Below, piece after piece: positions 44,135 through 54,324 of a stretch of 64,000 bases of DNA. The stretch's first letter is position 1, and each line of letters starts with the position of its first letter. The position numbers were made by a program, and so were the translations under genes. The notes under the pieces are model-generated. The model did no database searches. It had not been told where the DNA came from and saw only the letters and a list, made by a program, of their open reading frames with translations. The stretch comes from Lasiosphaeria ovina. Lineage: Eukaryota; Ascomycota; Sordariomycetes; Sordariales; Lasiosphaeriaceae. The stretch is from contig JAULSN010000013.1 in the NCBI GenBank assembly GCA_033439765.1, positions 558,001 to 622,000 on the forward strand. Reading direction: 5' to 3'.

Positions 44135-45155
44135 CTAGTCTGATCTCGGCAGCTCAGCCCAGACCTTCTCTGCAAACAGCTGCAGGTCCTGAATGCTAAG
44201 TACAAAATCTCCCTCTTGCGGGCCTGGATCGCGAAGAAAAAGAAGTCGAAATCCTAGTACCAATGCCCCCCTAGTAACATTGTACGATACTGGATTTGTT
44301 GTCTCATCGCGGGTGATGGTGATTGACTGCCGTCTTACTGGGTTGAGAACACCATTCTGCTGCTCCATAGCAGCAGCCCGACTCCGCGTGATCGCTCTTT
44401 GTGGGCTCGAGATTTCTTCCTCCCATTTCTCTAGCAAAATGTGGTGTTGCTGGTCGTCAAATTTCGCCAGAATAATAATCTTGACCTCGTGGTTCGATGC
44501 CTGAAACCACCACTCCATATCCTTATAAAGCTCGGGTAATGTTTCGGAATACCCAGACTCAATGACTAGTGTTGGCCAATTACCTGCTCCTGCACGTTCC
44601 GGCCATGGACCGCCTGCCGAATCGCCTTGACTACCACCTCCTCCAGGATGACCTTGTTGCCGAAATGTTGCAGTCCCAATATCTTTCCAACTTCTTTCCG
44701 TACCATTCCGGGCAAGCTGGGCATAATACTGCATATAAATTCCCAGGTGAAGGGCCTCGTGTATATCGGTTGTGATCGTGATGATCAAGATCTGGGAATT
44801 ACTATCGTAGCGGCGAAAACGGAACTTGCGGCGTCGCTTCTCTTGCTCACGCTCGATTTTGGTGAATTGATTAGGAGAGACATCTAAATAATTAGTATAT
44901 TATATAGAAATAAGAGGGTAATATTATACTTGTGACGGCAAGGAAATCCCCAGTAGTGGAATCAATGGTATTGAAGAGATCTTGCGTATTAGTGAATCGT
45001 ACGGTCGGGGGATCGCTATCTTTCGGGGGATCGCGATCCTTTATCGACATAACTGAAGAAAGTATAGTAGACGCCGACGGGACTGCCGATAAAGCCGATA
45101 CCGACGAAGCAGACACCGACGGAGATGTCGTCGACCTCGATATGATTGCCGCCAT
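44135..45155 (-). CDS. Fungal protein with PD-(D/E)XK-like core
   Basis: Exons 45155-44930 and 44883-44135, with a 46-bp intron (GTATAA..ATTTAG), giving 324 residues. The N-terminus is Ser-rich with VRFTNTQDLFNTIDST. Next is a basic coil (KIEREQEKRRRKFRFRRYD), then strands and helices: QILIITITTDIHEALHLGIY, WKDIGTATFRQQGHPGG, WPTLVIESGYSETL, ELYKDMEWWFQASNHEVKII, ILAKFD. Late blocks are ITITRDE, PVSYNVTRGALVLGFRLLFL and GDFVLSIQDLQLFAEKVW. The pattern strand-E (TLVIE, about residue 183), a helix with D..WWF, then strand V-K-I-I-I-L resembles PD-(D/E)XK-type folds such as Uma2-like nucleases. No nuclease activity is shown and the catalytic set is not fully assured. The family is frequent in fungi and unnamed. 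Its intron and start agree with the frame. Confidence 0.65.
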
Positions 45156-46451
45156 GGCGAAGCGTTGAAGTTTGAAGTTGGGATCTGTGAGATGCTGGAA
45201 GAAGCCACTGGAGGGGTACGTGCTCAAGAAAATGGCGGGGCCATACTAGTCACGGGGAATGGCCGCGCTAAACCAAATGAGGAGAGTTGGGGGAGGGCGC
45301 CTTTCCCGGAACGTGCAGCACCGTGTTCTATAATACGATATCAAACCAACATACCAACGCTCGCAAGATGGCAGGTCTGTATGTTGGCTGTGTGCTAGCG
45401 GCTCCTTTACATATTGAAAATTTCTTATCTCACAGGATATTCAAAATGTCTGAAGAAAATTCCGAGCTCGCAAAGGGACGCGCAAGCCACTGGCAAAATA
45501 TAATAGACGGCACGCAGCAGATTCGGGTTCTTGGTCTAAACCGTGCCAAAAGCTACCCTGTGTTGTCTGCAGCCCTGTCCTGGCGTGGTTAGTGCCGCCA
45601 AAATAGGCGGCCCTCAGAAAGGGTGACGAAGCCTCATTGACCCCTGTGGCCTTGGGCTCGCGTGATTGGATGTTGGGGCGCTCGGCCTGACGTTGCCACC
45701 CCAGCCTGCGGCCCCGCCACCTTTCCTTCAGCTGCAACGGCTGCAACGGAGGACTGGATCAGCCGAGCCTGCGGATTTCAGTGTCACTTTCAAGTCGGAC
45801 ACAACGAAGAGGCGGCCTGCCGATAGACCTTTTAGATATTCGCAGTAGATTTTTCTCACCAAATTTACCTCACCTACGACATATTTCTTCCCTTTCTCCG
45901 TTTCTAACCTTTTCTTGCTTGCATCCGTGTTATCTTGAGTTTGCACAGGACGGGCAAACGGCCTGAAAATAGGTCTACCGGCGGTACCTTAGGTAACGTC
46001 GCCCCGCTGAACCAATATCAAGATACAGGGTCATCCTCCCCAACGAGGAGCCCGCGTATACACACAGCACGCTACCACCAACCCCGGGCCCTCTTCAACC
46101 CACCCACCCGCCTACCCCAAAGCGAAGCTGGCGTCCGTCCGTGATTCCGCAAACCAATGACGCAACTACATGCGACAGCTTCCCAACTTGATTCTCAAGA
46201 GCGCTCGATTTACCAACAGTAAGAGCTGCTTCTTTCCCAATTGCATGCTGTGATGGTTCGTAGATCTAAATTGTAAACAGGACCCCGCAACCTGCTGTCT
46301 ATTCCGGTTGTTAGCGAGTTGATTGCCCAACCCCAACTTGCCCTGCCTCCTCCGCGCAGGCCGCCCGCCATTCTCGACTCGCCCTTCTTCGGCCTGCTGC
46401 ATCGCTCGGACCTCCAACACATAGTAGCACGAATATCGGAGGTCGAACGAG
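45156..46451. other. Intergenic, divergent promoter region
   Basis: About 1.3 kb between the PD-(D/E)XK-like gene and the MINDY gene. No gene supported. Confidence 0.55.
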
Positions 46452-49400
46452 ATGGTGACCCGAAAGCCGCTTCCTGAGAGCGCCGCCGCAAGCCAAGCCA
46501 AGGCCGCGCAGCGGCGGGATGGGGAGAATGACCAACAAAACCGCTGGTCCTCGGCGACTGGCTCTGAGCAAGATGCGATCTGGGGCGACGAACCGACGCA
46601 GCACCTGCATGGAGAGGGTGCCAGGGCTGGGGGTCCTGCCACAGGTGACAATGTGCCAGAGTCTTTAAGGCCCGGCGCGCCCGGCGCTAATTACACTGGC
46701 CTGGGAGAAGAGGATAATGTATGGGCTGGCGGCGTAACTGAACCTCCAACAACGGCCGGCGAGGGCGGGCTAGGCAGCGTTGACAGAGTGCCCATGGTTT
46801 TGCGGCCTGGTGGTGGCCAAAGACAGCAAGCTGGTTCCACGACAACTAAGAATGAGGAGGGGCATGATATTGCTCGAGTGCCGACTGTCCTCAGACCTGG
46901 CGCTGGGGCGTTGAAGGCAGAGACGAATCCGTTCAAGCGCAAGATGTCGCTGAGCGCCTCTGGCGCAAGCAGTCAGGAGGATTTGGGCAGACAATCTGCA
47001 CCACAGACGGCGGCCCCGCCATTACCTCCTCTACCCGTGGATGCGTTCGCGCAGCTCAATGTGTCAGAGACGAGTAACAACCCCTGGCAACCGGCTCTAG
47101 GTGACAGGAAGGCCGCAACGCCACAACCACCCCCGATTCCTGCGACCTCCGAGGATGATATTTGGCATTCGGCCAAGCCTTCACGAGAGGCTACCCCCGG
47201 CCCGACGTCAAACTCGCCTGCCCTGCTGTCTCTGCCCTCCGAGGAGGGGTCAGCCGGCTGGGAAGACGAGGAGTCCCGAAAAGTGGCACCGCCTGCGCTT
47301 CTCCTTCCCTCGCCAGACGAGAACGTTCTCGAGGACTCGCATGCATGGGACGATCTAGGGACCATAGACAAGGGGAAAGGGCCCGCCCAAGGCCCTCCAC
47401 CCGCCCCGAACGCTGGCCAGGATGACTGGAATCTCATTGACGTGGACACGCCTCCCGGCCCGCTGTCCAAACAGAGCACGTGGGAGAACTTTGATGATGA
47501 AGAAGGAGCAGCTCCGGCGCGCTCACCCGGTCTGTCAGAGCAAAAGCCGCTACCGGTAATACCGCCGATGAGACAGGAAGAAGCTCCACCGCAGCCTCCC
47601 CCGCGCCCTGCTGCCAAATCGGAAACATACCAGATCAAGAACATCAACTGGTTTGACGTGACGGCCGCTAAGAATCCAAGAACCTCGCCCATCCTTGTCC
47701 AGAATGCGAATGGGCCGTGTCCGCTTGTTGCGCTTGTAAACGCGCTCAGCCTGACTACGCCCGCGGATAAGACAAATACGGCGCTTGTTGAGACGCTCCG
47801 GTCTCGGGAACAGGTCAGCCTCGGGTTGCTTCTCGACGCCGTGTTTGACGAGCTCATGTCAGAGCGGCGGACGAATTCCGAGGTCGCCCTTCCAGATGTT
47901 GGAGAGCTTTACAACTTCCTCAAGGGCCTTCACACGGGCATGAACGTCAACCCGCGATTTATTCCCGCTCCCGAGGTTGTCAACTCGTTCAAGCGCACAT
48001 CTCTCAGTCACCTCCATCCAACAGAAAGAAGTGACCTTACAGTTCCTGGCACTTTTGAAGACACCAAGGAGATGGCTCTTTATGCCACTTTCTCCATCCC
48101 CCTTATTCACGGATGGCTACCCGCAAGAGAGGAAGACGTCTACGATTCATTTGTACGGCAGGCGACGTCCTACGAAGATGCCCAGAATTTACTCTTCCGA
48201 GAGGAGGAACTTGAGGAGAAGCTCAGCAGCGATCACCATCAGGGCCTTACCGAGGACGAGCAGCAGATTTACCAAGATATTCTTACCATCAAGTCGTTCC
48301 TGAGCATATCGGCAACCCAACTTACGCCCTGGGGCCTCGACGTGATCAGGCAGTCAATGAAGCCCGGCTCGGTGGCCATTCTCTTCCGAAATGACCATTT
48401 TTCGACGCTTTACAGGCACCCGCAGACCCTCGAGCTTCTTACTCTAGTTACCGATGCCGGGTATGCAAGCCATGCCGAGGTTGTGTGGGAATCGTTGGCA
48501 GATGTTAACGGCGAGCACGCGGAATTTTTCTCGGGGGATTTCCGCCTCGTTGGAGGGGCTTCGCATTCCCAACAGTCTGGAGGCCAGGTAGCGTCGCCGG
48601 CTCGCAACTCAAACGGTGATGGTTGGCAGACAGTGCAAGGTCGCCGAGGACGGAGTCAGCCGACTTCGAGCCAGGCAGAGCCAGGTGGCGCTTCCGCCCC
48701 TCCAACTCGCGAACAGGAAGACCGGGACCTAGCGCTGGCAATGCAGCTTCAGGAGGAGGAGGACGAGCGCCATCGGGTGGAGCAAGAGCGCCGCCGCAGA
48801 GAAAGCATGCTCTCTGAGCAGTTTATCGAGCAGCAGGGGCGTCCTACTCCAGCCAGCCCTCGTGGTGGACGAGGTGGCGGTGGACGTGGCGGCAGCGATG
48901 GCGCCTACGCCGCTGCCGCCGGACGGGGCGCCAACGCCAATGGCCGCGGGGGCTCGCGCACGTCCTTGTCGTTAGCCACGACGGCCCCAACAGGTCGACG
49001 CAGTTCTAGCATTACGAATATTCCCCTAAGTGCAATCACGACAACAGCAACGGCCATTTCTCAGTCGTCGAGCACTTCCGCACGCGGTAACGCGCGAGGT
49101 GGCGGTGCCAGCCCAGCTGCCGCTAGAATCAGGCCCACAGTCCAGACTGTCCGGTCTCTAATTCCGCCACGCGCGCAACCTGTGAACCGTGGACCCGAGG
49201 ATGGGCTTGACGACGCGCCGCCGAGCTACGAGCAGGCGGCTAAGGCGACGGCCTATGTCCCGCCCGCCGGCAGCCCTCATCACCCGGCGAGCAGCCCCCG
49301 ACACGATGTTGCAGGCGGCCCGCCGTCTGCGTCTGGTCTGGCGCCGCCGTCCCTCCTCCCGGGAGGCCAATCGCCTGCCTCTGGCGCACCACCGGCTTTT

Positions 49401-49544
49401 GCGCCCCAGAGGACAGGCAGGCCCCCGGCGGGGTACCCAGGATCTAGCGGGAATGTTCAGGGTCGATATCGACAGGGAGTTCCTCCGGCTGGGGCAGCGG
49501 CGGCGAGTTCATCAAGTCGGGATCGGGACTGTGTTGTGATGTGA
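46452..49544 (+). CDS. MIY1: MINDY-family K48-type deubiquitinase with C-terminal CAAX box
   Basis: Single exon, 1030 residues from ATG in GAGATGGTGACC. Residues 1-390 are disordered, with recurring VPxVLRPG motifs (VPESLRPG, VPMVLRPG, VPTVLRPG). The MINDY domain is at about 395-695: INWFDVTAA, then ILVQNANGPCPLVALVNALS with the oxyanion Gln and catalytic Cys, LHTGMNVNPRFI, FSIPLIHGWLP, FLSISATQLTPWGL and LFRNDHFSTLYRH with the catalytic His. About residue 755 DLALAMQLQEEE looks like a MIU ubiquitin-binding helix. The remainder is RGG-rich and Pro-rich. The last four residues, CVVM, form a CAAX box, so the protein may be farnesylated and membrane-bound. MINDY enzymes trim K48-linked ubiquitin chains. 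The catalytic residues are intact. Named after the yeast MINDY enzyme Miy1. Confidence 0.9.
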   Translation: MVTRKPLPESAAASQAKAAQRRDGENDQQNRWSSATGSEQDAIWGDEPTQHLHGEGARAGGPATGDNVPESLRPGAPGANYTGLGEEDNVWAGGVTEPPTTAGEGGLGSVDRVPMVLRPGGGQRQQAGSTTTKNEEGHDIARVPTVLRPGAGALKAETNPFKRKMSLSASGASSQEDLGRQSAPQTAAPPLPPLPVDAFAQLNVSETSNNPWQPALGDRKAATPQPPPIPATSEDDIWHSAKPSREATPGPTSNSPALLSLPSEEGSAGWEDEESRKVAPPALLLPSPDENVLEDSHAWDDLGTIDKGKGPAQGPPPAPNAGQDDWNLIDVDTPPGPLSKQSTWENFDDEEGAAPARSPGLSEQKPLPVIPPMRQEEAPPQPPPRPAAKSETYQIKNINWFDVTAAKNPRTSPILVQNANGPCPLVALVNALSLTTPADKTNTALVETLRSREQVSLGLLLDAVFDELMSERRTNSEVALPDVGELYNFLKGLHTGMNVNPRFIPAPEVVNSFKRTSLSHLHPTERSDLTVPGTFEDTKEMALYATFSIPLIHGWLPAREEDVYDSFVRQATSYEDAQNLLFREEELEEKLSSDHHQGLTEDEQQIYQDILTIKSFLSISATQLTPWGLDVIRQSMKPGSVAILFRNDHFSTLYRHPQTLELLTLVTDAGYASHAEVVWESLADVNGEHAEFFSGDFRLVGGASHSQQSGGQVASPARNSNGDGWQTVQGRRGRSQPTSSQAEPGGASAPPTREQEDRDLALAMQLQEEEDERHRVEQERRRRESMLSEQFIEQQGRPTPASPRGGRGGGGRGGSDGAYAAAAGRGANANGRGGSRTSLSLATTAPTGRRSSSITNIPLSAITTTATAISQSSSTSARGNARGGGASPAAARIRPTVQTVRSLIPPRAQPVNRGPEDGLDDAPPSYEQAAKATAYVPPAGSPHHPASSPRHDVAGGPPSASGLAPPSLLPGGQSPASGAPPAFAPQRTGRPPAGYPGSSGNVQGRYRQGVPPAGAAAASSSSRDRDCVVM

Positions 49545-49875
49545 CGCGTGATGTTTTATGAAGGCGATGCCTAAGCATGCGGCCCTAGAGGGACTTGTGT
49601 CTTGTGGCAGGTATTGCGAACGACACATTCATGAAGCATGGGCTGGGTTATTGTTTTATCATCAAATACAAGCGGGTGCCTATTTATATTTCTAGTTAGA
49701 TTTTGGGAGTCTCTGTTGGGTCTCTCGGTATTCCCTATAGTTAGTTATACGGTTTGCATCACAGGCGGGGGGTTTTAGTGGTCGGGTATTCGTCGATCTT
49801 GGTATCGACAGGAACAATGGAATTAAAACGGAGAGCTACTACACCTTAGATGTGTATATGAAACTGCCAGACTAC
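49545..49875. other. Intergenic, convergent 3' flanks
   Basis: About 330 bp between the MINDY gene and the methyltransferase gene. Nothing noted. Confidence 0.6.
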
Positions 49876-50889
49876 CTACACTGCCCGGTAGACTCCAAAC
49901 CTGACTTTGATCCAGTCGTCGCTGTCCTCGACGTCCATCTCGGTCCTCCAGCGCGTCCCCGTGGCCTCGCCCACCTCGTCCCACATGTCCCTCCAGCTCG
50001 CCGCGTCGAGCACGTACTTCTCCCACCCGTCAGTCTTGGGCCCGCCGTTCTGCCCAAAGATCATGGCCCGCGCATTGTCGCGCCGCAGGAACCCCACCAT
50101 GCGCTTCGCCGCGCGCACCTGGCCCGCCCGCTCAAACAGGTGGAAGAAGAACCACGCGTAGATCATGTCGATCTGCCCTCCGAACGCCGAGTCAAGCTGC
50201 GAATCGTCGTCGGCGGCTAGCATGTCCCCCGCCACAAACGCCGCTGCTCCGTCCCCGCCCGCCATGCGCGCCCGGTCGCCGAACAGCTCGTGCCCGATCT
50301 CGAGGAACCCCGCGTGCAGGTCCGTCCCGAACAGCCGCCTGCTTGATGATAAGGCTGGCTGCGCAAACGCCAGCTGCCGCACCACGTGCCCGACGCCGCA
50401 GCCCACGTCGAGAAGCGTCTCGCGCGACTCGGGTGCGGCGAGCCGCCGCGCTGCGGCGTGGAAGCGCGCGTCGCGGAGCGTGGCGCTGAGGTCGAGGAAG
50501 GCGAAGGTACGGATGCTGCCGTAGGGGAAGACGGCGTGGGATTTTTGGCGCTTTGGTATGTGAGTGGAGGTGTTAGTTCTTTTCATCCTTGGTTGGTGTT
50601 CCCCCCTTTTTGTGTTTTCCTTTTGATGTTGAGTCAGGTCAAGTCATTGTCACATGCCGCGCGTGTTGAGCAGACAAGTGAGGAACTCGGCATTAAGGTA
50701 GAGTGTAGAGAGTATGAGTGATGCGGCATAAGTAAAGTAGGTAGGTAGTTACAATGTCATAGAGCAGGCCGTCAACCTCGTTCGGCGGCACGCCGCTGTA
50801 GCCCTCGAGGATGCGGCGGACGGGGCCGAGTTCCGGAGGGATTCCCGGCGGGAATGCCGCTGCCGCATTGCCGCTGCTGCTGCTGCTGC

Positions 50890-50928
<39 letters not shown>

Positions 50929-50986
50929 CCGCTTTGCTGGCTGCCACGCGCGGCGAGGCTGGCTTGGGTTCTGGCGGGCTGGTCAT
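49876..50986 (-). CDS. SAM-dependent methyltransferase
   Basis: Exons 50986-50753 and 50550-49876, with a 202-bp intron (GTAACT..CCAAAG) in phase 0, giving 302 residues. The start contains a polyserine run coded by a CTG/AGC microsatellite. IPPELGPVRRILEGYSGVPP, NEVDGLLYDI then joins RQKSHAVFPYGSIRTFAFLD. The class I fold shows motif I in LLDVGCGVGHVV, an acidic loop in LFGTDLHAGFLEIG, and a post-motif in QIDMIYAWFFFHLFERAG. The layout (IP..EV..H/LLxxIRxKA..V.PYxxIxxFxFLxL) matches fungal methyltransferases often found in terpenoid or polyketide clusters, such as the AusD-type group. No cluster genes surround it, so the substrate is unknown. Confidence 0.85.
50871..50928 (-). repeat. (CTG/AGC)n microsatellite coding polyserine
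   Basis: About nineteen triplets with one interruption, in frame on the minus strand as AGC serine codons near the methyltransferase N-terminus. Confidence 0.85.
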
Positions 50987-52474
50987 TTTAGGTTCATATT
51001 AATCCGCGTCGTGTTGTTGTGTGTCATGCTTGACGAAGAAGAGAACAAGACAGTCGGTGTTGTTGTGTCTGTTCATACTACAGTGCGTTACTGATCGACT
51101 GCTACTTAGTAAACTACCTGCCTTCCTATTTGGGTAGTGCCAGATCGATCGTCAATACAGATTCCGCAAACAAGCAAGACCTTGGCTGTCTCGAGTCTTC
51201 TTCTCCCGTAGGAAGCCTGTCTCGCGGCGACATGTCGTGGTAGGTTTGCCTTCCGTGCCTCCCTACGTTAGCTATCTGGTGCGTGCCGCTACGGATAACT
51301 GCTGACGAGAGAGTAACACGGAGCGGGCGAGTGCTGCAACGTCACAGCCCGGAGTTGATATCCCATCCATGGATGCCTCAATTGTTTCAGCGTGAGCTGT
51401 CAAAGCTTGGAGGTTGCAGCGGTGTGGTGACACCGGTGTGGCAGGTGGAACCGAGCACATTACACCCTAATCCCTGAATGTTTATTGGCGTGGTACTTGA
51501 AGGGAAGGGTTCATCGCAAATAAAAGTCTTCAAGATTTTTTGGAGACGAGATAGGCCTTTGGAATTCTAAAATAGGGATTCTAATAGTTATTACCTCCCT
51601 CTCACCCGGTAGAGGTGTTGAGTGAAGGTGTTGTATACGAGTTTGCTATTGTGTTCCTGTTCCCGGCTGAATGATACGGCGAAACCCCTTCAGGGCGCCC
51701 CGAAGCCTTCTTACAGTAGGTAACGCACTAGTACATACCGTATTCCAGAACCTGGAGGTCGATCCACGGTCCGCTACCAAGGGCGGCAGATCGGGGAACG
51801 CGGCCCCGTGGTTGGTAGCTGCCGAGATAAGCTTAGCTTTGCCTTTAGCTGGGGCTTCATTGACATCATTCGTGTTCGCTACCGCCAACGAAATGAATCG
51901 CTGCCGCAGAAATGTATCTACAATACAACCGCACGCCCACATGCAACTCTATGTAACGGGTGGAACAAGACTTCACTCTTTCCTTAGTCTCTCCTCGTAA
52001 ACCATCCCTCCTCTTCCCCTTCTCATTCTTTCGGCCTCGTTTCCTGGCCTGGCTGTTACCGAATAATTGCGAGTCAAGTGGAATTGCGAGTCAACCAGGG
52101 TCTGGCGACGTCAAGCTCCAACAATAGCCCAGGAGTCCTCTGAAGCGCATTGCGAGGTACGCCGCTTGGCGCCTATTCCACCGCGTCACCCGAGCCACCG
52201 CAAGAATATTTACCCATTTGGGCCTCATACACAGTACTTAGTAGACTGAGGCTCGATTCAGAGTCTCGCATCCAACAACCGCCGCTCAGCAGAGTCCAGG
52301 GACAGGGGAATTGCGGACTGCGTTGATCGGACCAACTGCATTATAGAGAGCAGGGGGCACCAACACCGACAGACACGGAACTGTCCAGCTGAGGACGGCA
52401 GTCTTTGAAGCTTCAACAAACAAGAAAAACATTACCTTCGTACTCAACTTCGCTCCTCAACCCCACGGGCGAAA
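50987..52474. other. Intergenic with dispersed repeat
   Basis: Between two divergent genes. Holds dispersed repeat copy B. No gene supported. A 98-codon minus-strand frame at 51646-51942 overlaps the repeat and may be element-derived or chance. Confidence 0.55.
51467..51770 (+). repeat. Dispersed repeat copy B (LTR-like, degenerate)
   Basis: Related to 17878-18041. It begins with ATCCCTGAATG and TGGCGTGGTACTT, then ATCGCAAATAAA, then TAGGGATTCTAATAGTTATT ACCTCC. About 140 bp later comes AACCTGGAGGTCGATCC. Longer than copy A, so probably closer to the parent. Confidence 0.5.
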
Positions 52475-53509
52475 ATGACAGCCCTGTCAACGACGGTAGG
52501 GCTTGTTCCCAACTGGTACCCGCCGACGAGGGAAAACTACGACCTGATCATCAGCGTGTGGCAATGGTTTCCAGTGGTATGCCCCCATCCCCACCCATTC
52601 CCCCCTTCTTTTGGGCTTCAACCCGTGGCTGAACTTAAATCCCGACTCAAAAAAGGCGGCCTCGCTGCAGTGGCTCATCTCGTGGTACGGCATGGGCAAG
52701 ACGTCGGTGGCCAGCCGGCTGAACCTGCCGGGGCGCGTCGGCTGGATGACCATGGAGGCGCCCGGCTTCCTGTCGCTGCTGTACATGATGAACACGCTCT
52801 CGGCCCAGCACGGCCTCACGGACCTGCCGTGGCAGAACAAGGTTCTCGCAGGGCTTTTTGTAAGCTTCCTTTTCTTTTTACCAAAAACAACAAAACACTG
52901 ACAAATCACCAGGTAATCCACTACAGCTACCGGGCGATCCTGTTCCCGCTGATCCAGCCGTCCATGTCGCCGCTGCACGTGCTGATCTGGCTGTTCGGGC
53001 TCTTGTTCCAGGTGGTCAACGGGACGTGCATCGGGGCGTGGCTGGCCGCGTACGGGCCCACGACGCGCGAGGCGTGGGCCGCGCAGCTCTCCCCGTTCCC
53101 CACGCTGCAGTTCGCGTCTGGCATCGCCCTGTTCTACGTCGGGCTGGCCGCCAACTACTTCCACGACGACGAGCTGCGCGAGATCCGCCGCCGCGAGATG
53201 GCGCGCCAGGCCCGCCTCGCCGCCCAAGGGAAGGGTAAGGCCAAAGGTGGTGCTGCAGAGAAGCACTACGAGATCCCCCAGGCCGGCCTCTTCAAGATCA
53301 TGCTGTACCCGCACTACTTTGTCGAGTGGGTCGAGTGGCTCGGCTTCTGGATCGCCGCCGGCTGGTCCTCGGCCCCGGCCCGCTGCTTCCTCGTCAACGA
53401 GATCGCCGCCATGCTCCCCCGCGCCGTCAATGGCAAGCAGTGGTACATTGAGAAGTTCGGCGCCGACAAGATCAAGAAGAAGTGGGCCGTCATTCCCGGC
53501 GTGTGGTGA
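52475..53509 (+). CDS. Steroid 5-alpha-reductase family membrane protein
   Basis: Exons 52475-52576, 52656-52859 and 52913-53509, giving 300 residues. Introns join FPV to AASLQWLISWYGMGKTS and KVLAGLF to VIHYSYRAILFPLI. The protein is polytopic: VIHYSYRAILFPLIQPSMSP, HVLIWLFGLLFQVVNGTCIG, FASGIALFYVGLAANYFHDD. It has a basic insertion (REMARQARLAAQGKGKAKGG). The C-terminal domain carries the family signature: YEIPQAGLFKIMLYPHYFVE, WVEWLGFWIAAGW, PARCFLVNEIAAMLPRAVNG, WYIEKFG and KKWAVIPGVW. In the SRD5A/DET2 family this domain binds NADPH and reduces a 4,5 double bond of 3-oxo-steroids. Fungal members may act on sterols or polyprenols. It is probably an ER membrane protein. The substrate is not known. 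Confidence 0.9.
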   Translation: MTALSTTVGLVPNWYPPTRENYDLIISVWQWFPVVCPHPHPFPPSFGLQPVAELKSRLKKGGLAAVAHLVVRHGQDVGGQPAEPAGARRLDDHGGARLPVAAVHDEHALGPARPHGPAVAEQGSRRAFCKLPFLFTKNNKTLTNHQVIHYSYRAILFPLIQPSMSPLHVLIWLFGLLFQVVNGTCIGAWLAAYGPTTREAWAAQLSPFPTLQFASGIALFYVGLAANYFHDDELREIRRREMARQARLAAQGKGKAKGGAAEKHYEIPQAGLFKIMLYPHYFVEWVEWLGFWIAAGWSSAPARCFLVNEIAAMLPRAVNGKQWYIEKFGADKIKKKWAVIPGVW

Positions 53510-54324
53510 CGTTCCTGCTGCTGTGTCTCAGATGCATCTCGGAAACACGCTCCGAGTCTCAGATGCACGCTCTCTTGGAATCGGTGCCGCTTCAAGTCTG
53601 AGCGAGCTTGCGGTGAAGCCGGCTGAGCCCTCAATACGATATGGTTGGGCAGAGAACCCCTCTGGAGCGACACCTACCGTGCTCCGGGTTGTCCTCATGA
53701 GTGCGGCGTAGGGCAGCAACCTAGTAGCAAATTACTTAATATGAACCCTTCATTGGGGCTACCCTCGCTCCCAAAATAGACCAATAGGTAACTCATCTGC
53801 TGTCAACCTCTCTTCCTGGGTGAGCAAACATATAACTATGGTCAGAATTGCAAAAAATTCCACTCTATTTGTAGCTACCCTCAGGCCGTGAGAAAACCAC
53901 GCTGTCAGACTTTTGTTCCCCAAACTCTTACTAGCACAATTCCTCTCACGTTCACGTAGGACGAGACAAACCACTAAAAGGAGGGATTTTTTATCCGATT
54001 CTTTGTTGACAGGAAAAAACAAATGAAAAGCAATAGATTACAATGAAACGCTCTACCCGTGAATGAATGGCCTCAGCTCACCTCCGTCCTTTCTACTCAC
54101 ACACGCAGTTCAGGATGAAAGGCCAGAGGAATCCAAGATAAAAAAATCACCTTCAGTAAACATACCCGACGCTAAGCTGTTATTTATACTGTGCTTTTCG
54201 ATATCGTGACATTGAGACTCCCGCCTCCGATCTGTCTGCCATTGGTAAGGCAGAATGGAAACCAGAAGCAGCAGACGCTCAATGTTCAAAACCAACCCCC
54301 GCCCCGTTGTGGTCCTCCGCTACC
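53510..54324. other. Intergenic, convergent 3' flanks
   Basis: Between the reductase gene and YME1. A small duplication, GTCTCAGATGCA, occurs twice near 53525 and 53557. No gene supported. Confidence 0.6.

Noticed and set aside
51646..51942. 98-codon minus-strand frame inside dispersed repeat B as a transposon gene
   Set aside because: No gag, integrase or reverse transcriptase motif visible.
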